A stretch of 11,920 bases of DNA. It comes from JBOGED01 sp050743625. GTDB taxonomy: Bacteria; Actinomycetota; Nitriliruptoria; Euzebyales; Egibacteraceae. Location of the stretch: positions 1 through 11,920 of the forward strand of contig JBOGED010000545.1 of assembly GCA_050743625.1 (NCBI GenBank). The letters are read 5' to 3'. Made by a program: the position numbers and the translations under genes. Below, piece by piece: positions 6,183-11,920 of the stretch (the first letter of the stretch is position 1; every line of letters begins with the position of its first letter). Below the pieces are notes generated by a model. The model was not told the DNA's origin, did no database searches, and saw nothing but the letters and a program-made list of their open reading frames with translations.

Positions 6183-8333
6183 TCACGTCGAGGCGAGCCG
6201 CAGGAGCCTACTGCCGTCGGGGGAGTCAGGGTCGCCATGATGCGACGCATGCGCCATGAAGTGCTCTTGGCTTGCGAGCGGCTCCTCGCCGTCGCCCGGG
6301 GTACGGCGGGTCCACGACCCGTCCGGGCCGAGCGTCCATGCTTGGACGTTGTCGGCGAGCGTCACGTCCATGATGTGGCGCAGCTCCTCGCGCAGCTCTG
6401 GATCTTGGACGGGCGTGAGTACCTCGACACGGCGGTCGAGGTTACGCGGCATCCAGTCGGCGGACCCGATGTAGAAGTCGTCGTGGCCGAACTGCACCAC
6501 CCGCTCATGCTCGAGCAGCCGCCCGACGACGCTGATGACCCGGATGTGGTCGCTGACGCCTGGCACGCCGGGACGTAGACCGCAGATTCCCCGGACGATG
6601 AGGTCGACCTGCACTCCCGCTTGGGAGGCCCGGTACAGGTCGGTGATCATCCGCTCGTCGATCAGCGAGTTCAGCTTCGCGCGGATGAGCCCTCGCCGCT
6701 CGGCGCGCTGGACGTCGATCTGACGCTGGATCAGCGCGGCGAGCTGGTTACGCAACGCCACCGGCGCGACGAGCAGCTCGCGGTAGGTCTCTTGGCGGGA
6801 GTAGCCGGTCAGGTAGTTGAACAGGTCGGTGAGGTCGGCGCCGAGCGCCGGGCGGCAGCTGAGGAGCCCGAGGTCTGTGTAGAGCGCGGCTGTCTTGGGG
6901 TTGTAGTTCCCCGTGCCGATGTGGACATAGCGGCGGAGGCCGTCCCGTTCCCTCCGTACGACCAGCGAGGTCTTCGAGTGCGTCTTCAGGCCGACCAGCC
7001 CGTAGACCACGTGGACTCCCGCTTTCTCCAACGTCCTCGCCCACGCGATGTTCGCCTGCTCGTCGAACCGAGCCTTCAGCTCCACGAGCGCGGCGACCTG
7101 CTTGCCCTGCTCCGCCGCCCGGATCAGGGCCTTCACGATCGGTGAGTCGCCGGAGGTCCGGTACAGCGTCTGCTTGATCGCCAGGACGTAAGGATCTTCC
7201 GAGGCGGCGGTGATGAAGCGCTCGACCGTGTGGCGGAAGCTGTCGTACGGATGGCGCACCAGGATGTCGCCACGGCGGATCGCGGCGAACAGGTCCGCGG
7301 GCGGGAGCGGGGAGTCCGCCGGCCGGTTGTCCGGTTCCGGCCGGGCGAACCGCGGGTGGATCCTCGGCGTCCACGGCTTCCACCGAAGCCGGGGAATGTC
7401 GAGGTCCGCGAGCTGTGTGAGGTCACCGAGCCCAAGCATCCCCGGGACGGGGTACGTGTGGACCTCGTCGACGTCCAGCTCGTCGCGCAGGATGTCGACG
7501 ACGTAGCCCGGCATGTCCTCCGCTACCTCGAGCCGGACGACCGCGCCGAACCGGCGCCGCCGCAGCTCCTGCTCGACGGCCATGAGGAGGTCCTCGGCCT
7601 CGTCCTCTTCCAGCTCTAGGTCAGCGTTGCGGGTGACTCTGAACCCGTGGGACTCGATCACGTCCATCCCGGGAAACAGCCGGGAGAGGTTTGCGGCGAT
7701 CAGCTCTTCCAGCGGCACGAACGCTCGCGCGAGCCCGACCGTGACGAAGCGGGGGAGCACCTCTGGCACCTTCACCCGCGCGAAGTGCGTCCGACCCGTA
7801 GTCGGGTCGTAGACGGTCACCGCCAATGACAAGCTGAGGCTTGAGATGTACGGAAAGGGATGCCCGGGATCGACAGCCAGCGGCGTGAGCACCGGGAAGA
7901 CCGTCTCCTCGAAGTAGCGCTCCAGGTTTGTGCGCTGGTCGGCGGCCAGGTCGTGCATCGGCACGATCGCCAACCCGTTCCGGGCTAGGAGCGGCACGAG
8001 CTGCCGGTGGAGACAGTCCGCCGCCGCATCGACCATCGGGCGGAGGCGGCGCGAGATGGCCTTGAGCTGCTCGTGCGGAGTGAGCCCATCGGGGCTTGTT
8101 TCGGTCACTCCGGCCGCGACTTGGCTCTTCAGGCCCGCCACTCGGACCATGAAGAACTCGTCCAAGTTGCTCGCGAAGATCGCCAAGAACCGTAACCGCT
8201 CGAGCAGCGGCACGTCCGCGTCGATGGCCTGAGCGAGCACTCGCCGGTTGAACTCAAGCCACGACAGCTCGCGATTGACGTGTAGCTGCGGGTCGTCGAG
8301 GTCGACCGCCTCCGCTGCGTGTAGCTGGCTCAC
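6183..8333 (-). CDS. ppk: Polyphosphate kinase 1
   Basis: PPK1 polymerises the terminal phosphate of ATP into inorganic polyphosphate, reversibly, through a phosphohistidine intermediate. The 716-residue protein has the N-terminal motif NRELSWLEFNRRVL (20-33), ASNLDEFFMVRV (54-65), and the two phospholipase-D-like catalytic segments. H452 in GLKTHSK and H471 in YVHIGTGNYN are 19 residues apart, the same spacing as H435 and H454 of the E. coli enzyme. YIGSADWMPRNLDRRVEVLTP (621-641) is the conserved C-terminal block. About 40 extra polar residues rich in His, Asp and Gly form the tail. Start is GTG at 8333 with only a weak GGTGGTGAT-like site upstream. No ppx, phoU or nudix neighbour is seen; the next gene, 19 bases on, is a binding lipoprotein. 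The enzyme is expected to be membrane-associated or cytoplasmic. Confidence 0.97.
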   Translation of the reverse strand: MSQLHAAEAVDLDDPQLHVNRELSWLEFNRRVLAQAIDADVPLLERLRFLAIFASNLDEFFMVRVAGLKSQVAAGVTETSPDGLTPHEQLKAISRRLRPMVDAAADCLHRQLVPLLARNGLAIVPMHDLAADQRTNLERYFEETVFPVLTPLAVDPGHPFPYISSLSLSLAVTVYDPTTGRTHFARVKVPEVLPRFVTVGLARAFVPLEELIAANLSRLFPGMDVIESHGFRVTRNADLELEEDEAEDLLMAVEQELRRRRFGAVVRLEVAEDMPGYVVDILRDELDVDEVHTYPVPGMLGLGDLTQLADLDIPRLRWKPWTPRIHPRFARPEPDNRPADSPLPPADLFAAIRRGDILVRHPYDSFRHTVERFITAASEDPYVLAIKQTLYRTSGDSPIVKALIRAAEQGKQVAALVELKARFDEQANIAWARTLEKAGVHVVYGLVGLKTHSKTSLVVRRERDGLRRYVHIGTGNYNPKTAALYTDLGLLSCRPALGADLTDLFNYLTGYSRQETYRELLVAPVALRNQLAALIQRQIDVQRAERRGLIRAKLNSLIDERMITDLYRASQAGVQVDLIVRGICGLRPGVPGVSDHIRVISVVGRLLEHERVVQFGHDDFYIGSADWMPRNLDRRVEVLTPVQDPELREELRHIMDVTLADNVQAWTLGPDGSWTRRTPGDGEEPLASQEHFMAHASHHGDPDSPDGSRLLRLAST

Positions 8334-8358
8334 CTGGGCATCACCACCGACTGATCAC

Positions 8359-8364
8359 TCTATA
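8359..8364 (-). promoter_or_regulatory. Possible -10 element for ppk
   Basis: On the minus strand TATAGA resembles a -10 hexamer, about 25 bases before the ppk GTG at 8333, leaving room for a short leader. No convincing -35 is seen at the right distance. It sits between ppk and the tandem repeats, so ppk may be transcribed apart from recQ. Confidence 0.3.
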
Positions 8365-8390
8365 CCGAGGTTGACGCCCGGTGGTGTTGC

Positions 8391-8467
8391 TCCTTTGGTT
8401 TGGAGCGGTGAGGCGTCGGGTGCGCATCCGTCGGTGGTCCACGCTCACGCCTCTGGGTGATCGTGCA
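8391..8467 (+). repeat. Intergenic 80-base repeat, tandem copy A
   Basis: First of two tandem copies with a 90-base period. By hand alignment, 8384-8467 differs from the second copy at about five positions plus one indel. It contains GAGGCGT (8410-8416) and its reverse complement ACGCCTC (8447-8453), 30 bases apart. The tandem pair occupies nearly the whole gap between the recQ stop and ppk. The minus strand is open through both copies (90 bases is 30 codons), which gives a spurious small repeat protein; I do not regard it as a gene. Confidence 0.85.
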
Positions 8468-8480
8468 GCGTGGGTGTTGG

Positions 8481-8560
8481 TCCTTTGGTTTGGAGCGGTG
8501 AGGCGTCGGGCGCGCATCCGTCGGTGATTCACGCTCACGCCTCTGGGTGGTCTGTGCATC
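8481..8560 (+). repeat. Intergenic 80-base repeat, tandem copy B
   Basis: Second tandem copy. Its right end coincides with the recQ stop codon (complement of 8560-8562). It carries GAGGCGT (8500-8506) with ACGCCTC (8537-8543), and a second pairing, GAGCG-g-TGA (8493-8501) with TCACGCTC (8529-8536). The two pairings are interleaved rather than nested, so they are either mutually exclusive or form a pseudoknot. Same length as the distant copy C (4421-4500). Confidence 0.85.
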
Positions 8561-10257
8561 TAAGGGCAAGGTAGGAGCAGATTGCGCTCGATGACCGTCG
8601 GCGTGTGCATCGAGCGGTACCCCACGCTGTCGAAACGGACGACCAGCACAGGACCGTCGACGCGTTGGACGATCCCCTCACCCCATTCAGGGTGCTCGAC
8701 GGCGTCGCCCGGAGCGAAGGGACCACCGCGGTGCGCGGCCACCCGCTCGCGCTCTGACTCCAAGTCCCAGTCGTCGAGTGTCCGTCGCTCGGCCTTGCGC
8801 AGGCAGTTGTCGCAGCGAAGGCACAGCTCCGCGCCATAGTCGTCGCCTAGGTAGTTGAGCAGGTAGCGGCGGCGGCACGCGGTCGTCTCGGCATAGGCCG
8901 CGACCATATCGAGGCGGGACTGCTCGATCTCGACCTGGACCGCCTGGTGCCTGGCCATGGCCTCCATGGCCACGGCGGGATCCCCGCGCCATCGGATTCC
9001 GTGGGTGAACCGTGTGACGTAGCCGAACCGGTCGAGGTCCTCAAGAAGCGCGGTCGCCCCGGACCGCGCGACATCCGCGTCCTCCACAACGCCAGTGAGC
9101 ACATCGACCTCCGGTGTCACCTTGCCCACCCGGCTGAGCAGGTGGATCATCTTCGCGATGGTTCGCTCGGACGGCCGGCTGCGGCGGTGGAGGTGCTCGT
9201 GCACCGACCGGTCCTCCATCCGGTAGAGCAGCACGCAGTCCGCGGGCTTGCCGTCACGACCCGCACGACCCGCCTCCTGCCAGTACGACTCCAGAGAGTC
9301 AGGCATAGTGCGGTGGAAAACGGCGCGAATATCAGGTTTGTCGATTCCCATGCCGAAGGCGCTCGTGGCGCACAGGACCGAGACGCCCCCGTCCAGGAAT
9401 GCCTCCTGCACCTCCTTGCGGACCGTCCGTTCCATCGCTCCGTGGTAGTGGCCCGCGGCCATCCCGAGGGCGCGGAGGGCTCGGGCGGTCTCCTCAGACT
9501 CGCGCCGCGTCGTGCAGTACACGACGCCCGCCTGGCCGGGCTCCAACACCTCACCGAGGGCCTTGGCGAGCTGGCGGTCGCGCCGATCGGGATCGGTGAC
9601 GTGCACGACGTCGAAGTGCAGGTTGGGACGGTCGAACCCCCGCGCGATGATCACCGGGTCCTGGAGCCCGAGCTCCGTCGCGACGTCCTTTCGGACCGCG
9701 TCGGGCGCCGTGGCCGTCAGGGCGAGGATCGGCGGGCGACCCATCGCGGCCGCCGCGGAGGACAGCTCGCGATACGCGGGCCGGAAGTCGAATCCCCACT
9801 CGGAGATGCAGTGGGCCTCGTCGACACAGAACACGTCGACTCGGGTCTGAGTGAGGGCCTGGCGGACGTCCTCGCGCGCCAACTGCTCGGGTGTGGCGAA
9901 CAAGAAGTCGAGGGTGCCCCTGGCCAGCTGCGCCAACAGCTTCCGGCGCCGCTCTCCGCGCAGCGCGCCGGTGACCGCGCCGACTCGTTGGGGCTGGGAA
10001 CCGTCCTCTCCCTCGGCGAGCCGGCGGACCTGGTCTTGCATCAGCGCGATCAGCGGTGTGGCCACCACCGTCGTCCCGTCGAGCAAGGTCCCCGCCAGCT
10101 GGTAGACCAGGGTTTTCCCGCCTCCGGTGGGCAGGATCGCGACCACGTCACGCCGGGCGAGCACCGCCTCCAAGGCCTCACGCTGACCAGGAAGGAAGTC
10201 GATGAGGTCAGGAAAGGTGCGCCGCAGCGCAGCGTCGAGATCTACTGGCTTTACCAC
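8560..10257 (-). CDS. recQ: RecQ-family ATP-dependent DNA helicase
   Basis: RecQ is a 3'-5' DNA helicase acting in recombination and repair. The 565-residue protein has motif 0 region FLPGQREALEAVL (21-33), Walker A LPTGGGKT (42-49), DEAH box (146-149) in FCVDEAHCISEWGFDFRP, TATAP (181-185), and motif VI QEAGRAGRDG (327-336). A zinc-binding set follows: C461, then C479-x2-C482-x2-C485. About 125 residues lie between motif VI and the first zinc Cys, against roughly 50 in E. coli RecQ; this segment (about 362-425) looks like a winged helix. After the zinc site there is no HRDC domain. Instead a domain with GDAVEHPEWGEGIVQRVDG (517-535) resembles the Tudor-like C-terminus of UvrD/PcrA. Start is GTG at 10257 with GAGGAAGG about 11 bases upstream. 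TAAGCT (10286-10281, minus strand) is a weak -10 candidate. Confidence 0.95.
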   Translation of the reverse strand: MVKPVDLDAALRRTFPDLIDFLPGQREALEAVLARRDVVAILPTGGGKTLVYQLAGTLLDGTTVVATPLIALMQDQVRRLAEGEDGSQPQRVGAVTGALRGERRRKLLAQLARGTLDFLFATPEQLAREDVRQALTQTRVDVFCVDEAHCISEWGFDFRPAYRELSSAAAAMGRPPILALTATAPDAVRKDVATELGLQDPVIIARGFDRPNLHFDVVHVTDPDRRDRQLAKALGEVLEPGQAGVVYCTTRRESEETARALRALGMAAGHYHGAMERTVRKEVQEAFLDGGVSVLCATSAFGMGIDKPDIRAVFHRTMPDSLESYWQEAGRAGRDGKPADCVLLYRMEDRSVHEHLHRRSRPSERTIAKMIHLLSRVGKVTPEVDVLTGVVEDADVARSGATALLEDLDRFGYVTRFTHGIRWRGDPAVAMEAMARHQAVQVEIEQSRLDMVAAYAETTACRRRYLLNYLGDDYGAELCLRCDNCLRKAERRTLDDWDLESERERVAAHRGGPFAPGDAVEHPEWGEGIVQRVDGPVLVVRFDSVGYRSMHTPTVIERNLLLPCP

Positions 10258-10336
10258 GCGTGTCGCACCCTTCCTCGCGAAGCTTACGGGTCAATGACAT
10301 TCCCCGGCTCTCAAGCGTTCACGCGACAACCGTCCG

Positions 10337-10342
10337 TAGTGT
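10337..10342 (+). promoter_or_regulatory. -10-like element for a leaderless molybdoprotein gene
   Basis: TAGTGT fits TAnnnT and lies seven bases before the ATG at 10350, the same spacing as at secG. No Shine-Dalgarno precedes that ATG, consistent with a leaderless transcript. There is no clear -35. It lies in the 92-base divergent gap shared with recQ. Confidence 0.35.
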
Positions 10343-10349
10343 GACCTCT

Positions 10350-11888
10350 ATGGCATCCGGTGTCGTCGATCCTCGCCGCCGCGCGGCGAGCGCAGCGAGC
10401 GCGGCATCGGGCGTTCTGGCGGCGGTGCTCGCCTTGGCCAGCAGTGAGCTGTTGGCGGCACTGCTGCCCGGCGCGCCCTCTTTAGTACTCGCGGTGGGGG
10501 CGGCGATCGTCGATCTCGCCCCACTCCCGGTCGAACGCGTCGCGGTGAACGTCTTCGGTACCGCGGACAAGCCGGCGCTTGTCGTTGGGATCGTGCTGCT
10601 ATCGGCCGTCGCTGGTGCCGCGTTCGGCGTCGCCGCCGCCCGGAGGTTCTGGATCGGGGTCGTGGGGTTCAGCGTGTTCGGGATCCTCGGGGCGGTGGCC
10701 GGGTTCTTCGATCCGCAGGCGTCCGGTCTCGTAGGTTCGGTCTCGGCGACAGCGTCCGCGTTGGTGGGCGTCGGCGTGTTACGGCGATTGTTGGACGCGG
10801 CGCCGAGCGTTCGGGCCCCGGAGGAGCGGCGTCACTTCCTGGTCCTCGCCGCGTCGGTTCTTGGCCTCGCGTTGGTAGGGGGTGGGGTCGGACGCTGGCT
10901 CCTGCGCGGGCGCGAGAGGATGCTGGCGGAGCGCGAGGCGGTGCGACTGCCAGCGGCGAGCCGAGCGTTGCCCCCACCCGCGGCCTCCGCCTCGCTGGAC
11001 GTTGTAGGCCTGCCTCCGCTGGTGACGCCCAACGCGGACTTCTACCGCATCGATACCGCGCTCGCCGTTCCACAGATCGATCTTTCTGGCTGGCGCCTTG
11101 CCATCGATGGGATGGTCGATCGGCCGCTCTCACTGAGCTTCGACGACCTTCTCGCGATGGATCTCGTCGAGGCCGACGTCACGATCGCGTGCGTCTCGAA
11201 CGAGATCGGCGGTGAGCTGATCGGCAACGCGCGCTGGCTCGGCGTCCCGCTCGCCGCGCTCCTCGAGCGGGTCGGCGTGCAGCCGGGCGCGGACCAGATC
11301 GTCGGGCAGTCGGTCGACGGCTGGACGGGAGGGTTCCCGACCCAGGCGGCCTTTGATGGCCGGAACGCGCTGGTCGCCGTAGGAATGAACGGCGAGCCGC
11401 TCCCCATCGAGCATGGGTTCCCCGCGCGACTCATCGTGCCAGGCCTCTACGGGTACGTCTCGGCGACGAAGTGGCTGTCGCGGATCCGCCTCGTGACGTG
11501 GGAGGGCTTCGACGGGTACTGGATCCCGCGCGGTTGGTCGAAGGAGGGGCCGATCAAGACCCAGTCGCGTATCGACGTGCCGGCCCGCTTTGGCGCGATC
11601 CCCGCCGGTCCCACGGCGATCGCCGGCGTCGCCTGGGCGCAGCGCCGCGGCATCTCGGGCGTGGAGGTACAGATCGACGAAGACGAGTGGCAGCCCGCGC
11701 TGCTCGCCGGCGAGCTCCACGTCGACACCTGGCGCCAGTGGACCTTGGCGTGGAGCGCCACTCCCGGTACCCACCGCATCCGCGTCCGCGCGACCGACGG
11801 GACGGGAGCGATCCAGACTGAAGCAAGCGCCCCCGTCATCCCAAACGGCGCCACCGGCTACCACACGATCCGAGTAACCGTAAGGTGA
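10350..11888 (+). CDS. Membrane-anchored sulfite-oxidase-family molybdopterin oxidoreductase
   Basis: The 512-residue protein joins a membrane domain to a sulfite-oxidase-like molybdenum-cofactor enzyme. About five helices are predicted (roughly 18-39, 76-97, 100-120, 126-145, 163-183). The catalytic domain follows: FYRIDTALAVPQIDLSGWRL (231-250) and the Mo-ligand Cys281 in IACVSNEIGG. Then come GNARWLGVPL (292-301) and HGFPARLIVPGLYGYVSATKWL (355-376), the cofactor and active-site region. The end, about 410-512, is the beta-sandwich dimerisation domain typical of this family. RRHFL (160-164) directly before the last helix resembles a twin-arginine motif, which would place the folded domain outside the membrane. 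The frame is open from 10260, but I prefer ATG 10350: residues before it are not family-like and a -10-like site lies seven bases upstream. GTG 10341 is an alternative. Substrate is unknown; no heme subunit is adjacent. Confidence 0.9.
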   Translation: MASGVVDPRRRAASAASAASGVLAAVLALASSELLAALLPGAPSLVLAVGAAIVDLAPLPVERVAVNVFGTADKPALVVGIVLLSAVAGAAFGVAAARRFWIGVVGFSVFGILGAVAGFFDPQASGLVGSVSATASALVGVGVLRRLLDAAPSVRAPEERRHFLVLAASVLGLALVGGGVGRWLLRGRERMLAEREAVRLPAASRALPPPAASASLDVVGLPPLVTPNADFYRIDTALAVPQIDLSGWRLAIDGMVDRPLSLSFDDLLAMDLVEADVTIACVSNEIGGELIGNARWLGVPLAALLERVGVQPGADQIVGQSVDGWTGGFPTQAAFDGRNALVAVGMNGEPLPIEHGFPARLIVPGLYGYVSATKWLSRIRLVTWEGFDGYWIPRGWSKEGPIKTQSRIDVPARFGAIPAGPTAIAGVAWAQRRGISGVEVQIDEDEWQPALLAGELHVDTWRQWTLAWSATPGTHRIRVRATDGTGAIQTEASAPVIPNGATGYHTIRVTVR

Positions 11889-11908
11889 GTTTTGTGTGCT
11901 GGATCGCG

Positions 11909-11920
11909 GCGGTATACCGC
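11909..11920. other. Perfect 12-base palindrome at the window edge
   Basis: GCGGTATACCGC is identical to its own reverse complement and begins 20 bases after the molybdoprotein stop. It may be an operator half or full site, or part of a longer stem cut by the window end. A terminator is less likely because there is no loop. Confidence 0.3.

Noticed and set aside
6164..6250. Longer N-terminus for SBP2 starting at 6250
   Set aside because: It would put 29 non-hydrophobic residues before the signal peptide and overlap ppk; a strong Shine-Dalgarno marks the start at 6163.
8341..8559. Small minus-strand open frame encoding a 30-residue repeat
   Set aside because: The repetition comes from the 90-base tandem DNA repeat, whose period happens to be a multiple of three. 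Copy C does not keep the frame as a protein, and no start signal or known domain is present.
8384..8563. CRISPR array
   Set aside because: Only two long units with no unique spacers of regular size, and no cas genes nearby.
8947..10344. Long plus-strand open frame opposite recQ
   Set aside because: Composition is Arg-, Gly- and His-rich without domains, and the opposite strand carries all RecQ motifs in order.
10260..10349. Longer N-terminus for the molybdoprotein starting at 10260
   Set aside because: The 30 extra residues are polar and unlike the family, and they cover the likely promoter in the divergent gap.
1..11920. Defence island, prophage, biosynthetic cluster or other new multi-gene system
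   Set aside because: All nine clear genes belong to familiar families with housekeeping or transport roles. I saw no transposase, integrase, toxin-antitoxin or nuclease genes. The only unexplained element is the intergenic repeat.

Overview
The window is a GC-rich stretch of bacterial chromosome that reads as ordinary core or housekeeping DNA. The likely source is an actinomycetote: high GC in third codon positions, four GTG starts among nine genes, two starts that look leaderless, an actinobacterial-style SecG, a five-helix membrane molybdoprotein, and lipoprotein peptide-binding proteins. I cannot place it to class from the sequence alone.

Layout. Positions 1-392 hold no gene I can defend, only short hairpins and a possible C-terminal gene tail. 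A plus-strand unit follows: secG (393-629), a family-5 solute-binding lipoprotein whose GTG start overlaps the secG stop (626-2284), and a small GlsB/YeaQ-type membrane protein (2322-2579). It meets a minus-strand unit head-on at 2580-2594. Read in its own direction, the minus-strand unit is polyphosphate kinase ppk (8333-6183), a second family-5 binding lipoprotein (6163-4511), an OppB/DppB-type permease (4362-3439) and an OppC/DppC-type permease (3446-2595). Upstream of ppk lies recQ (10257-8560), also on the minus strand. Divergent from recQ is a membrane-anchored sulfite-oxidase-like molybdoprotein (10350-11888).

How the genes fit together. The two binding proteins and the permease pair supply three of the four parts of a peptide or nickel-type ABC importer; no ATPase gene is present. 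The importer genes follow ppk with only 19 bases between ppk and the first of them, so polyphosphate synthesis and solute uptake may share a transcript. SecG belongs to the Sec translocon that would export the lipoprotein encoded just after it.

The least explained signal is an 80-base intergenic repeat. Two copies lie in tandem (90-base period) between recQ and ppk. A diverged third copy of exactly the same length lies between the second binding protein and oppB. In both places it begins at or just after the stop codon of a minus-strand gene. Other points worth a look are an RR-x-F-L (Tat-like) motif before the last membrane helix of the molybdoprotein, an uncommon RecQ domain order, and matching leaderless start signals at two genes. 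I found no defence system, mobile element, CRISPR array, tRNA or rRNA.
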